40,260 bases of DNA from Erysipelotrichaceae bacterium. Its GTDB lineage: Bacteria > Bacillota_I > Bacilli_A > RFN20 > CAG-449. Below are positions 1-8,154 of the stretch, piece after piece. Numbering within the stretch: the first letter of the stretch is position 1; each line of letters begins with the position of its first letter. The translations under genes and the position numbers were made by a program. The notes beneath the pieces are model-generated. The model had not been told where the DNA came from. It did no database searches and was given only the letters and a program-made list of their open reading frames with translations. The stretch spans positions 1-40,260 of the forward strand of contig SVBD01000014.1 in assembly GCA_015059045.1 (NCBI GenBank), in the 5' to 3' direction.

Positions 1-77
1 GAATATACGTATCATTCCTCTTGTAATTATATTTATTTTTAATTTTTTATACTGTCTACTTGACAGGTATCAGTTCA
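1..77 (-). repeat. Left copy of 77-nt terminal inverted repeat (IS3-like end)
   Basis: Bases 1-77 are the exact reverse complement of 40184-40260; the match stops at base 78. Read outward (leftward) the repeat begins TGAACTGATACC, resembling the TG-starting ends of IS3-family elements of the IS150 group. It contains a small palindrome, CTGTC-N5-GACAG, at 52-66. The transposase itself would lie outside the window, so the IS assignment is inference from the terminus only. Confidence 0.75.
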
Positions 78-130
78 CTAAGTAGGTCTTTTTTACTAAA
101 AATTTATTAATAGATTATTTATTAAGATAA

Positions 131-139
131 TGTTATAAT
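131..139 (+). promoter_or_regulatory. Extended -10 promoter of the small membrane protein
   Basis: TGT-TATAAT (TG at 131-132, -10 hexamer 134-139) is a good extended -10 element about 30 nt before the ATG at 169. No convincing -35 hexamer lies 17 nt upstream. Confidence 0.5.
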
Positions 140-168
140 TATTTAAAGTCCCTAATAAAGGAGAAAAA

Positions 169-453
169 ATGGAAAATAATCAAAAGAAAGTATTAATGAA
201 TAAGATATTTATTACATTAACTATCGTTTTAGCCTTAGTTATTGTTTTTCTTGCGTTATTTATTCTTTTAGATACTTGGAATGATTTTTCCGATTATTTT
301 CTTTTATTAATTGGAGCATTAATGATTGCTATTGGACTTGTTACTATAAAAAATAGAAGGATATTAAGCATAATATATTTAGCATCTGGAATAATAGTAA
401 TAATCGGATTTTTTATTGCATTATTTATCAATCCATCATTTATAATTGGTTAA
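169..453 (+). CDS. Small three-TM membrane protein
   Basis: This is a 94-residue hydrophobic protein of unknown function. Three membrane segments are visible at about residues 13-34, 43-60 and 66-87, joined by short polar loops; the loop KNRR at 61-64 suggests a cytoplasmic turn. The start is well supported by AAAGGAG at 157-163, five bases before the ATG. It is monocistronic: its own extended -10 promoter lies upstream and a short hairpin with a T tract follows the stop codon. It stands between an IS-like terminus and the riboflavin transporter, and neither neighbour suggests a role. I recognise no family motif. Confidence 0.75.
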   Translation: MENNQKKVLMNKIFITLTIVLALVIVFLALFILLDTWNDFSDYFLLLIGALMIAIGLVTIKNRRILSIIYLASGIIVIIGFFIALFINPSFIIG

Positions 454-454
454 G

Positions 455-475
455 AAGTACGTAATGTACTTTTTT
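455..475 (+). terminator. Short rho-independent terminator
   Basis: AAGTAC (455-460) pairs with GTACTT (466-471) around a 5-nt loop, and the T run continues to 475. It directly follows the stop codon of the small membrane protein. The stem is AT-rich, so its efficiency is uncertain. Confidence 0.5.
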
Positions 476-477
476 AT

Positions 478-506
478 TTGACAATAAGTAATAATTTACT
501 TATTAT
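478..506 (+). promoter_or_regulatory. Sigma-A promoter of riboswitch-ribU
   Basis: TTGACA at 478-483, a 17-nt spacer, then TATTAT at 501-506: a perfect -35 with a near-consensus -10. It sits about 20 nt before the FMN riboswitch. Confidence 0.8.
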
Positions 507-526
507 ATAAGTGAACAAGGCAACTT

Positions 527-632
527 GTTCTTCAGGGTCAGGTGAAATTCCTTCCCGGCGGTATACCCCGCGAGCGAAAGCAGAACTTGTGAGATTCAAG
601 TGGCGACAGTAAAGGCTGGATGAAAGAAGAAC
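527..632 (+). ncRNA. FMN riboswitch (RFN element)
   Basis: The leader carries the conserved RFN sequence blocks: TTCAGGGTCAGGTGAAATTC, CCCGGCGGTAT, GCGAAAGC and GGCGACAGTAAAGGCTGGATG. The closing stem P1 is GTTCTT (527-532) with AAGAAC (627-632). It lies between a sigma-A promoter and a terminator before ribU. FMN binding is therefore expected to terminate transcription and shut off riboflavin uptake when flavin is plentiful. Confidence 0.95.
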
Positions 633-658
633 AATTATTTTTAATAATAATTTTTCTA

Positions 659-679
659 CCTGAACTTCAGGATTTTTTT
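659..679 (+). terminator. FMN-riboswitch-controlled terminator
   Basis: CCTGA (659-663) pairs with TCAGG (667-671) over a 3-nt loop, followed by A and seven T (673-679). It ends 20 nt before the ribU start, the standard place for the expression platform of an FMN riboswitch. The arm TTCAGG also occurs in the aptamer at 531-536, so mutually exclusive pairings are possible. Confidence 0.8.
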
Positions 680-699
680 ATTTATAAGGAGGATTTTAT

Positions 700-1515
700 A
701 TGGAAAATTCTAAGTTAGGTAAATACCAAGCAATTATAATTTCAAGTCTTTTATTATTACTAGGACTTACTTCAGTAGTTTTAGTAATTTTAGAATCACT
801 TCTAAAGTGGGAATGGCAAAGTGTATGGGTATTTATTATCGCTATTGCTGGAGCGATAGCGTTATTTGTTGGCATTAATATGCTTTATACAACACTTTCA
901 AAGAAAGTGAGAAAATTATCAGTTAAAGAAATGACTATGATTGCTTTGCAATCTTCAATTACTGTAATTCTTTACTATTTTGTCAAATTCAATCTACCAT
1001 TTTTCCCACCGTGGTTAGACATTCAAATTTCAGAAGTACCTGCATTAATTACTGGATTTGCATATGGACCATATGCTGGATTCTTAGTAATTTTAATTCG
1101 CTTCATTATCAAATTACCAGCGACAATTACTGCTGGAGTTGGTGAATTAGCAGATCTTATTTTAAGCGGTTGTTTAGTCATCGTTTCATCATTAATTTAT
1201 CGTAAAAATAGAACATTAAAGGGAGCATTATTAGGTACAATTTTCGGTATTGCAATTAGTACTGTTTTATCCGTTTTTGTTAACTGGTTAATTTTAATTC
1301 CAGCATATATTAATATTGCTCACTTCCCATTAAGTGCATTAGTTGGAATGATGAACTATATTCCTTCTTTAACAGTTACGGAAGATAATTTCATGTTAGT
1401 ATATATTTTAGTTGGTGTAATTCCATTTAATTTATTTAGATATTTTATCGTAGCCCTTGTTACTTTCTTGCTATATAAAAAGACACATATTTTACTAAAA
1501 CGATTAACTAAATAA
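700..1515 (+). CDS. ribU: Riboflavin ECF transporter S component RibU
   Basis: This is the substrate-binding S component of an ECF transporter and imports riboflavin across the cell membrane. It is multi-TM, with the family motif DIQISEVPALI at 107-117 (other RibU proteins have a D-x-S-(E/D)-VPAL sequence here), followed by the glycine-rich stretch GFAYGPYAGF. At 271 residues it is longer than the usual 190 or so: about 70 extra N-terminal residues add two TM segments (near 11-32 and 42-63). The start follows AAGGAGG. The FMN riboswitch upstream confirms the substrate. The shared EcfA/EcfA'/EcfT energising module is not in this window and must be supplied from elsewhere. Confidence 0.93.
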   Translation: MENSKLGKYQAIIISSLLLLLGLTSVVLVILESLLKWEWQSVWVFIIAIAGAIALFVGINMLYTTLSKKVRKLSVKEMTMIALQSSITVILYYFVKFNLPFFPPWLDIQISEVPALITGFAYGPYAGFLVILIRFIIKLPATITAGVGELADLILSGCLVIVSSLIYRKNRTLKGALLGTIFGIAISTVLSVFVNWLILIPAYINIAHFPLSALVGMMNYIPSLTVTEDNFMLVYILVGVIPFNLFRYFIVALVTFLLYKKTHILLKRLTK

Positions 1516-1540
1516 TAATTTATCTATTAATTTATCCAAT

Positions 1541-1558
1541 AAACATTGTATAATGTTT
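1541..1558 (+). promoter_or_regulatory. Palindrome overlapping -10 before GH3 gene
   Basis: AAACATT (1541-1547) and AATGTTT (1552-1558) form an inverted repeat with a 4-nt centre. The -10 hexamer TATAAT (1549-1554) lies inside it. A similar ACATT...AATGT palindrome occurs before gpmI and pnp. It could be an operator or simply a chance AT-rich palindrome. Confidence 0.4.
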
Positions 1559-1571
1559 ACAGGTGATTGAT

Positions 1572-3923
1572 ATGAAAACTGCAAAAGAAATTTTATTAGC
1601 GTTAACACTAGAAAAAAAAGCTAAGTTATTCGCAGGTAAAAATTATTGGGAAATAGAAGAAATAGATGGAAAAAACGTCTTTATGAGCGATGGTCCTCAT
1701 GGCTTAAGAAAAGAAGTTTTTGATGCAAAAAATAAAAAATCAATTGTTAAAGCTATTTGTTATCCTGCTGCGTGTTTAAGCGCATGTTCTTTTGATGTGA
1801 ATTTATTAAATCAACTTGGAAAAGAATTAGCAAGTGAATGCATTCATCACAATGTAGATATTTTACTAGGCCCAGGGATTAATATTAAAAGAAATCCATT
1901 ATGTGGAAGAAACTTTGAATATTTTTCAGAGGATCCTTTATTAAGTGGAAAACTTTCTAGTGCTTATATCAATGGAGTTCAAAGTAAAAATGTTGGAGTA
2001 TCATTAAAACATTATGCTTTAAATTCTCAAGAACTAGGACGTTTTGTAAATGATTCAATTTGCGATGAAAGAGCAATGAGGGAAATTTATTTAAAAGCTT
2101 TTGAAATTGCAATTAAAGAAAGTTCTCCTTGGACAATTATGGCTAGCTATAATGTAGTAAATGGAGTTCACGCAACAGAAAATAGACATTTACTTACTGA
2201 AATTGGAAGAAATGAATTTGGTTTTAAAGGTGTTTATATTTCTGACTGGGGAGCTTTATATCATCAAGTAGATAGTTTAAAAGCTGGCTTAGATTTAGAA
2301 ATGCCGGGTACTAGTAAAGGTAGTACTTATAGAATTTTAGAAGCAATTAAAAATAAAGAATTAGATGTAAAAGTTCTAGATGAACAAGTTTTAAGATTAA
2401 TTGAATTAAGCTTAAAAACTAGACAAGAAAAGAAAGATGACTTCTCAATAGAAAGAAGTTTAGAACTCGCTAAAAGGATTAATGATGAAAGTATTGTTTT
2501 ATTGAAAAATGAAAATAATATTCTTCCTTTAAGAGAAAATAGTAAATTAGCGTTAATTGGTAGTTTTGCAAAAACTCCTAGATATCAAGGTGGTGGATCA
2601 AGTAATATTAATCCGTTATACGTTGATAATCTTTACGACGAATTTAAAAAAGCTAATTTAAATTTTGAATACGCTGAAGGTTATGGAGTTGACTCAATTA
2701 AGGCAAATAAAAAGAAAATTAAAGAAGCATGTAAAATTGCTAAAGATAAAGATGTAGTAGTTATTATGTGTGGATTACCTAAGGTAATTGAAAGTGAAGG
2801 CTATGATCGTCTTGATTTAAAAATGCCTGAATCACATATAAAATTAATTGAAGAAGTTAGTAAAGTTAATTCTAATGTAGTTGTTGTATTACAAAATGGT
2901 TCACCTATTGAAATGCCTTTTATTGATGATGTAAAAGCAATATTAGAAGCTTACTTAGGTGGAAGTAAACACGCAAGTTCAATATGTGATATTTTACTTG
3001 GAAAAGTAAATCCTTCGGGTAGATTGTCTGAATCGTTCCCAATTAAATATGAAGATGTTGTTTCTTCTAGATACTATTTAGAAGATGGGTTATATAGTCA
3101 CTATAAAGAATCTATTTATGTTGGATATCGTTACTATACAAGTGCGAATAAAAAATTATTGTTCCCATTTGGATATGGATTAAGCTATTCGAATGTATCT
3201 TATCATGAATTCATTTTAGATAAAGAAGATGATGAAAAATTATATTTCAAATGTAAGGTAACTAATAATAGTGATTTATCATGTAAAGAAGTTATTCAAA
3301 TTTATGTAAGTCATTTAGATAATAAAGTCTTTAAAGCAAAAAAAGAATTAAAAGCATTTACTAAAATTAATTTATTACCAAAAGAAACTAAAGAAGTGGA
3401 ATTAATTATTAGTAAAGAAGATTTAAGATATTATTCATTAAGTCAAAATAAATGGTTATTAGAACAAGGTGCTTATCGTTTCTATTTAGCAAAACATTGT
3501 GAAGATGATTCTTCATATATCGATGTATTTGTAAGTTCAAATGATGTTTGTAATGAAGAAAGAATTGAATCTTATTACAATATTGAAAATGAAATTACTA
3601 TTGAAGATTTTGAAAAGTTAATTGATAGAAAAATTGAATATAACAAGAAAATAAAACCATTTACTGTTGAATCTCCAATAGCGCATTACTATCGTTCGGT
3701 ATTAGGATTTATTGTCTTTAAAACTGCAGCGTTCTTTATGGTTTTATTTACAAGAGATAAGATGCAAAAGAAAATGCTTAAAAAAGTTATCCCTTACCAA
3801 CCGCTGAGATCACTTCAAACCACGACAAAATTAACTAAAGAAAATTTAGAAGGTATTGTAGATATAATGAATTTCCATCCAATGCGTGGATTAAGAAAAT
3901 TAATGTCTAGAAAGGAAAAATAA
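1572..3923 (+). CDS. Family 3 glycoside hydrolase (beta-glucosidase-like)
   Basis: This is a retaining exo-beta-glycosidase of family GH3, 783 residues. The N-terminal barrel shows SDGPHGLR (39-46), the substrate-binding KH pair (146-147) and the nucleophile motif SDW with Asp225. The alpha/beta sandwich and fibronectin-III-like domains follow, with FPFGYGLSY near 531-539. No signal peptide is present. The C-terminus is odd: after the normal end there are about 150 extra residues with a hydrophobic segment near 709-726 and then a basic tail, suggesting membrane association on the cytoplasmic side. The ATG at 1572 is preferred to the in-frame GTG at 1563 because AGGTGA (1561-1566) is its ribosome binding site. 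It heads an operon with the next three genes. The sugar specificity cannot be read from sequence. Confidence 0.9.
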   Translation: MKTAKEILLALTLEKKAKLFAGKNYWEIEEIDGKNVFMSDGPHGLRKEVFDAKNKKSIVKAICYPAACLSACSFDVNLLNQLGKELASECIHHNVDILLGPGINIKRNPLCGRNFEYFSEDPLLSGKLSSAYINGVQSKNVGVSLKHYALNSQELGRFVNDSICDERAMREIYLKAFEIAIKESSPWTIMASYNVVNGVHATENRHLLTEIGRNEFGFKGVYISDWGALYHQVDSLKAGLDLEMPGTSKGSTYRILEAIKNKELDVKVLDEQVLRLIELSLKTRQEKKDDFSIERSLELAKRINDESIVLLKNENNILPLRENSKLALIGSFAKTPRYQGGGSSNINPLYVDNLYDEFKKANLNFEYAEGYGVDSIKANKKKIKEACKIAKDKDVVVIMCGLPKVIESEGYDRLDLKMPESHIKLIEEVSKVNSNVVVVLQNGSPIEMPFIDDVKAILEAYLGGSKHASSICDILLGKVNPSGRLSESFPIKYEDVVSSRYYLEDGLYSHYKESIYVGYRYYTSANKKLLFPFGYGLSYSNVSYHEFILDKEDDEKLYFKCKVTNNSDLSCKEVIQIYVSHLDNKVFKAKKELKAFTKINLLPKETKEVELIISKEDLRYYSLSQNKWLLEQGAYRFYLAKHCEDDSSYIDVFVSSNDVCNEERIESYYNIENEITIEDFEKLIDRKIEYNKKIKPFTVESPIAHYYRSVLGFIVFKTAAFFMVLFTRDKMQKKMLKKVIPYQPLRSLQTTTKLTKENLEGIVDIMNFHPMRGLRKLMSRKEK

Positions 3924-3924
3924 T

Positions 3925-4800
3925 ATGATTGATTTATTTGAAATTGATGTAAATAATTTGGAGCAAAGTAGATATAAAAGATTTGTATCTAAAGTAATTG
4001 ATAATTCTAAATTCCAAGAGAAAATAGAAAAGGCAGATAAGGATTTCCAAGAAACAGTCAATAAATATATTGCGCCAAAACAAAAGAAAGTAAATTTATT
4101 TTACTATCTTTCAATGATTTCCATTTTTTTAACTTTGATTTTTGTTTTATTATTTGTTCAAGAATTAGATAAGGAACAATTTCCTACTTTACAATTAGTA
4201 TTACTAATTGTATCTGTTATCGCTGCTGTTGTTGCGTCTATCTTACAATATCGCTTCAAGAAGGCGTTAGATAAAGCAATGAAATCTGATGAAGTTAAAA
4301 AGGCTACCGAAAAGAATCGCGAAGTAGAAGCTCTTTTAGTTAAAGAACTTGGTATTCCTGAAGGAACAACAAAAGTTGATGTGTTTGTTCGTCAAGTTTA
4401 TCAAAAAGGTGAAAATTACTATAACGCAATAAAACAAAGTTATGCAAATTATGCTTTGTATGCTTATTCTAAAAATGAAAAAGTTTATTTTTCTGATACT
4501 TACGAAGTAATTGAATTTAAATTATCTGAAGTTAAGGCTGTAAGATTGTTTAAACAAAAGATCACTTTTGATCATTGGAACAAAAAAGAACATATTAGAG
4601 ATCCAAAATTTAATGAATATGGAATTAGAATCAGCGCTAGAAGTGGTCTTTTAGTTAATTGTTTCTATCAAATTGAAGTTGAAAGAAATAATGTCATGTA
4701 TAGATTGTGTCTTCCAGGATATGAAAAAGAATTTGTTGAATCTTTATTTAATAAAGAAGAAATAATTATTGAGGATAAGAAAAATGAAAATAAACAATAA
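3925..4800 (+). CDS. Two-TM membrane protein of unknown function
   Basis: This 291-residue protein has a charged N-terminal helical part (1-55), two membrane segments (57-79 and 89-108), a lysine/glutamate-rich coiled stretch, and a soluble C-terminal domain from about 140 rich in Tyr and beta-type sequence. Both termini are probably cytoplasmic. The layout recalls DUF3137-type proteins, but that resemblance is too weak to use as a name. The ATG comes one base after the GH3 stop codon, and AAAGGAAAA inside the GH3 end serves as ribosome binding site. The gene is thus translationally tied to the GH3 glycosidase, and its 3' end overlaps the HAD gene by 17 nt. Confidence 0.7.
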   Translation: MIDLFEIDVNNLEQSRYKRFVSKVIDNSKFQEKIEKADKDFQETVNKYIAPKQKKVNLFYYLSMISIFLTLIFVLLFVQELDKEQFPTLQLVLLIVSVIAAVVASILQYRFKKALDKAMKSDEVKKATEKNREVEALLVKELGIPEGTTKVDVFVRQVYQKGENYYNAIKQSYANYALYAYSKNEKVYFSDTYEVIEFKLSEVKAVRLFKQKITFDHWNKKEHIRDPKFNEYGIRISARSGLLVNCFYQIEVERNNVMYRLCLPGYEKEFVESLFNKEEIIIEDKKNENKQ

Positions 4801-5446
4801 TGAAATCAAAATGATCATCTTTGATTTAGATGGGACATTATTAGATTCTTTAAAAATTTGGAAGGATGTTGATATTAATTTCTTCGCTAAAAGAAATCTA
4901 GAAATGCCTAGTGACTATGGTCAAAAGATTGCTCATATGGGTTTGGAAAAAGCTAGTCAATACACTAAAGAAAGATTTAATTTGCCTGAATCTCCAGAAG
5001 ACATTTTGAAGGAATGGGAAGATGCTGTTTATTTTGAATATGCAAATAATGTAGTTCTAAAAGATTACGCTAAAGAATTTTTAGAAATTTGCAAGGCAAA
5101 TAAATTAATTTGTTCAATTGCAACAGCTAGTCAAGAAAGTTGTTACGTTCCTTGTTTAAAAAGAAATTTGATTTATGATTACTTTGATAACATTATTAAT
5201 GTTTTAAATTATCCTGAAGGAAAGAATAGTCCTCAAATTTATTTGGACATCGCCCAAAAAAATGCAATCGCACCAAATCAAATCTTAGTAATTGAAGATA
5301 TTGTTACAGCTTTAAATAGCGCTAAAAAAGGCGGATTTAATGTTTGTGCAATCTATGATGAAACTTCTAGTGAAGAAGACGCTAAAAGAATGATTTGCGA
5401 TGTTTATATTAGATCATTTAAAGATTTAGTCAAATATATGGATTAG
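4784..5446 (+). CDS. HAD-superfamily hydrolase (beta-phosphoglucomutase/phosphatase type)
   Basis: This is a cytoplasmic haloacid-dehalogenase-like phosphatase or phosphomutase of 220 residues. Motif I is IFDLDGTLLDS with nucleophile Asp14 and acid/base Asp16. An alpha-helical subfamily-I cap follows, with motif II at IATASQ and motif IV near VIEDIVTAL, where the usual GD/DD signature is ED. The ATG at 4784 is chosen over an upstream TTG because GAGGAT (4771-4776) lies seven bases before it. Translation is coupled to the preceding membrane protein by a 17-nt overlap. The substrate is unknown; in this operon, beside a glycosidase and a glycosyltransferase, a sugar phosphate is a reasonable guess. 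Confidence 0.85.
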   Translation: MKINNNEIKMIIFDLDGTLLDSLKIWKDVDINFFAKRNLEMPSDYGQKIAHMGLEKASQYTKERFNLPESPEDILKEWEDAVYFEYANNVVLKDYAKEFLEICKANKLICSIATASQESCYVPCLKRNLIYDYFDNIINVLNYPEGKNSPQIYLDIAQKNAIAPNQILVIEDIVTALNSAKKGGFNVCAIYDETSSEEDAKRMICDVYIRSFKDLVKYMD

Positions 5447-5456
5447 AGGTGTAAAT

Positions 5457-6476
5457 ATGAAAGTATTAATTTATGAACAAAACGCTAATATGCAAAAGCG
5501 TTCAGGAATTGGTAGAGCTCTTCGTCATCAAAAAAGAGCGTTAGAATCAAATGGTATTGAAACTACATTCGATAAGAAAGACACATATGATTTAGTTCAT
5601 ATTAATTCTAGTTTTAAGAAGTCATATAAGTTTATGAGACAACTACAAAAGAAGAAAATTCCAGTTGTAGTTCATGGACATTCTACATATGAAGATTTTA
5701 GAGATTCTTTTAGAGCGTGGAAGTTAATCGAACCTTGGTTTGATAATAATTTGACTAGATTATATAAAGATGCTGATTATATTATTACTCCAACTAATTA
5801 TTCAAAGCATTTAATTGAAAATTATCCATGTACTAAATGTCCAGTTGAAGCAATTAGCAATGGAATTATGATTGAAGATTATGCTTTTGATCAAGAAAAA
5901 GTAAATAAATATCGTAAACACTTTAATCTTAAAGAAGGTGAAAAAGTAGTTATTGGAATTGGCCTTCTTTTCAAAAGAAAAGGTCTTCATGATTTTATGG
6001 AAATAGCTAGAAGTTTTCCAGATATTAAATTTATTTGGTTTGGATCATTACAAAAAATTCTATGTACGCCATTTATCAATAAGGCAATTAGAAATAAGCC
6101 AAGTAATGTCATAATGCCAGGATATATTGATGGAGATGTTATTAAAGGGGCTTTACAAGGAGCGGATTTATTCCTTTTCCCAAGTTATGAAGAAACAGAA
6201 GGAATTGTTGTATTAGAATCTTTAGCGTCTAAAACCCCATTAATTGTAAGAGATATTCCTGTATATGAGGATTGGCTTACAGATGGAGTAAATTGTTATA
6301 AAGCAAAAGATAATAACGAATTTATCGAAAAAATTAAATTTGTTTTAAATAATGATAACTCAAAAGTAATTGAAAATGGATATAAGATTGCTCTGGCAAG
6401 AGATACTAAAATTATTGGAAAACAATTAATTGAAGCATATGGTAGAGTAATTGAAATTACCAAAAATAAAAAATAG
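5457..6476 (+). CDS. GT4-family glycosyltransferase, possibly glycolipid-forming
   Basis: This is a GT-B fold glycosyltransferase (group 1/GT4) of 339 residues. The N-terminal acceptor domain opens with the glycine-containing loop SGIGRALRHQ, and the C-terminal donor domain carries the EX7E motif (Glu246 and Glu254 in EETEGIVVLE). No TM helix is present. Basic and aromatic surface stretches fit a monotopic enzyme at the inner membrane face. The SGIGRA-HQ-AL start resembles, from memory, Gram-positive glycosyl-diacylglycerol synthases of the CpoA/LafB kind. That more specific role is inference. It is the last gene of the GH3 operon, 10 nt after the HAD gene. Confidence 0.82.
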   Translation: MKVLIYEQNANMQKRSGIGRALRHQKRALESNGIETTFDKKDTYDLVHINSSFKKSYKFMRQLQKKKIPVVVHGHSTYEDFRDSFRAWKLIEPWFDNNLTRLYKDADYIITPTNYSKHLIENYPCTKCPVEAISNGIMIEDYAFDQEKVNKYRKHFNLKEGEKVVIGIGLLFKRKGLHDFMEIARSFPDIKFIWFGSLQKILCTPFINKAIRNKPSNVIMPGYIDGDVIKGALQGADLFLFPSYEETEGIVVLESLASKTPLIVRDIPVYEDWLTDGVNCYKAKDNNEFIEKIKFVLNNDNSKVIENGYKIALARDTKIIGKQLIEAYGRVIEITKNKK

Positions 6477-6478
6477 TG

Positions 6479-6497
6479 AACATTATCTTATAATGTT
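6479..6497 (+). promoter_or_regulatory. Palindrome between GT4 gene and gpmI
   Basis: AACATTAT (6479-6486) and ATAATGTT (6490-6497) form a perfect 8-bp inverted repeat with a CTT centre; a TATAAT hexamer (6489-6494) lies within it. No T run follows, so an operator or alternative promoter is likelier than a terminator. Confidence 0.4.
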
Positions 6498-6507
6498 ATA
6501 TATCGTT

Positions 6508-6516
6508 TGATATAAT
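6508..6516 (+). promoter_or_regulatory. Extended -10 promoter of gpmI
   Basis: TGA-TATAAT (6508-6516) is a perfect extended -10, 27 nt before the ATG. The region at the -35 position lies in the palindrome at 6479-6497, which would let a bound regulator block RNA polymerase. Confidence 0.55.
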
Positions 6517-6543
6517 AATTGAGGAATAAAGGAGAATATAAAA

Positions 6544-8115
6544 ATGAAAAAACCAATTTTATTAGTAATTATGGATGGTGTAGGTTTCTCTAAGACAGGA
6601 CTTGGAGATGCAGTTACACTTGCAAACACTCCAACATTAGATCGTTTCTTAAAGAATTATCCTAATGCTCGTATTAAAGCTCATGGACCTGCTGTAGGTT
6701 TACCAAGTGATGATGATATGGGTAATAGCGAAGTAGGACATAACGCTTTAGGTTGTGGACAAATTTATTCACAAGGTGCCAAATTAGTAAACGAATCAAT
6801 TTTAAGTGGTAAGATCTATACTTCTACTTCTTGGAAAGAAGTAGTTAGTAATGTTAAAGATAACAACTCAACATTACACTTCTTAGGATTATTATCTGAT
6901 GGTAATGTTCATAGTAACATCTCTCATTTAATCGCTATGATTAAAGAAGCAAAAAATGAAGGTGTTAACAAAGTAAGAATTCATATTCTTTTAGACGGAA
7001 GAGATGTTCCTGCTACTAGCGCTCTTCAATATGTTGAAGAATTAGAAAATGTATTAAACGAATTAAATGATTCTACATTTGATGCATGTATTGCTTCAGG
7101 TGGTGGAAGAATGAAAATTACAATGGACCGTTATCAAGCTAACTGGAAGATGGTTGAAGAAGGTTGGCACACTCATGTACTTGGTGAAGGAAGAATGTTT
7201 GAAGATAGTAAAACCGCTATTGAAACATATCGTAATGAGTTAGGAGTAATCGACCAAGATTTACCAGCATTTGTCATCGCAAAAGATAATAAACCAGTCG
7301 GTAAAATTGTTGATAACGATTCAGTAGTATTATTTAACTTCCGTGGAGATCGCGCTATTGAAATTTCTATGGCGTTCGATATGGAAGATTTTGACAAATT
7401 TGATCGTGTAGTATATCCAAAAGTTGTTTATGCTGGATTACTTCAATATGATGGAGATTTAAAATTACCAAGACGTTTCTTAGTTAATCCACCAGAAATT
7501 AAAGATACTTTAACTGAAGTATTAGTTAATAATGGAATCAACGAATATGCAATTAGTGAAACTCAAAAATATGGTCACGTTACTTATTTCTGGAATGGTA
7601 ATAGATCAGCAAAAGTATCTGAAGAATTAGAGACATGGGTTGAAATTCCTTCTGATAATGTTAGTTTCGATCAAAGACCATGGATGAAATCTGCAGAAAT
7701 TACTGATTTAGTAATCGAAGCATTAAAATCTAAGAAATATCAATTCTTAAGATTAAATTATCCAAATGGAGATATGGTTGGACATACTGGTTCATTAGAT
7801 GCAACAATATGCGCTATGGAAGGCGTTGATCTTGCTTTAGCTAGACTTGAAAAAGTTTGTAAAGAAGAAGGTTATACAATGTTAGTCACTGCAGATCATG
7901 GTAACGCTGATGAAATGTTAGAGAAAAACAAAAAAGGTGTGGTTCAAATTAGAACTGCTCACTCATTAAACCCAGTTCCATTCATTATTGTTGATGATGA
8001 AGTAAAATATGAAATTGCTGAAGGAGAATTTGGTTTAGCTAACGTTGCTCCAACAGTAGTTAAAATGTTAGATTTAGAAGCACCAGCTTCTTGGGAAAAA
8101 CCAATTATTAAATAA
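6544..8115 (+). CDS. gpmI: 2,3-bisphosphoglycerate-independent phosphoglycerate mutase
   Basis: This cytoplasmic glycolytic enzyme interconverts 3- and 2-phosphoglycerate using two Mn ions. At 523 residues it has the family length of about 510. It shows the alkaline-phosphatase-fold metal site: Asp11 in VIMDGVG, the phosphorylated Ser62 in DDDMGNSEVGHNA, and the C-terminal metal motifs NYPNGDMVGHTG and TADHGNADEM. The start follows AAAGGAG (6528-6534) at good spacing. It is monocistronic, with an extended -10 promoter before it and a strong terminator after it. In Bacillus gpmI belongs to a glycolytic operon; here it stands alone. Confidence 0.97.
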   Translation: MKKPILLVIMDGVGFSKTGLGDAVTLANTPTLDRFLKNYPNARIKAHGPAVGLPSDDDMGNSEVGHNALGCGQIYSQGAKLVNESILSGKIYTSTSWKEVVSNVKDNNSTLHFLGLLSDGNVHSNISHLIAMIKEAKNEGVNKVRIHILLDGRDVPATSALQYVEELENVLNELNDSTFDACIASGGGRMKITMDRYQANWKMVEEGWHTHVLGEGRMFEDSKTAIETYRNELGVIDQDLPAFVIAKDNKPVGKIVDNDSVVLFNFRGDRAIEISMAFDMEDFDKFDRVVYPKVVYAGLLQYDGDLKLPRRFLVNPPEIKDTLTEVLVNNGINEYAISETQKYGHVTYFWNGNRSAKVSEELETWVEIPSDNVSFDQRPWMKSAEITDLVIEALKSKKYQFLRLNYPNGDMVGHTGSLDATICAMEGVDLALARLEKVCKEEGYTMLVTADHGNADEMLEKNKKGVVQIRTAHSLNPVPFIIVDDEVKYEIAEGEFGLANVAPTVVKMLDLEAPASWEKPIIK

Positions 8116-8141
8116 AAAAAGAGGTATTTCCCTCTTTTTTT
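8114..8141 (+). terminator. Rho-independent terminator after gpmI
   Basis: AAAAAAAGAGG (8114-8124) pairs with CCTC and the following T run (8131-8141) over a TATTTC loop. It starts at the gpmI stop codon and ends just before the ribosome binding site of the next lipoprotein gene. Confidence 0.85.
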
Positions 8142-8154
8142 GGAAGGAATAATT

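Noticed and set aside
7173-7397. Minus-strand open frame inside gpmI (and similar ones at 10765-10989, 14495-14677, 18333-18572, 21552-21791, 24830-25039, 38102-38314)
   Set aside because: They lie entirely within strongly recognised plus-strand genes, have no ribosome binding site and no family-like sequence.
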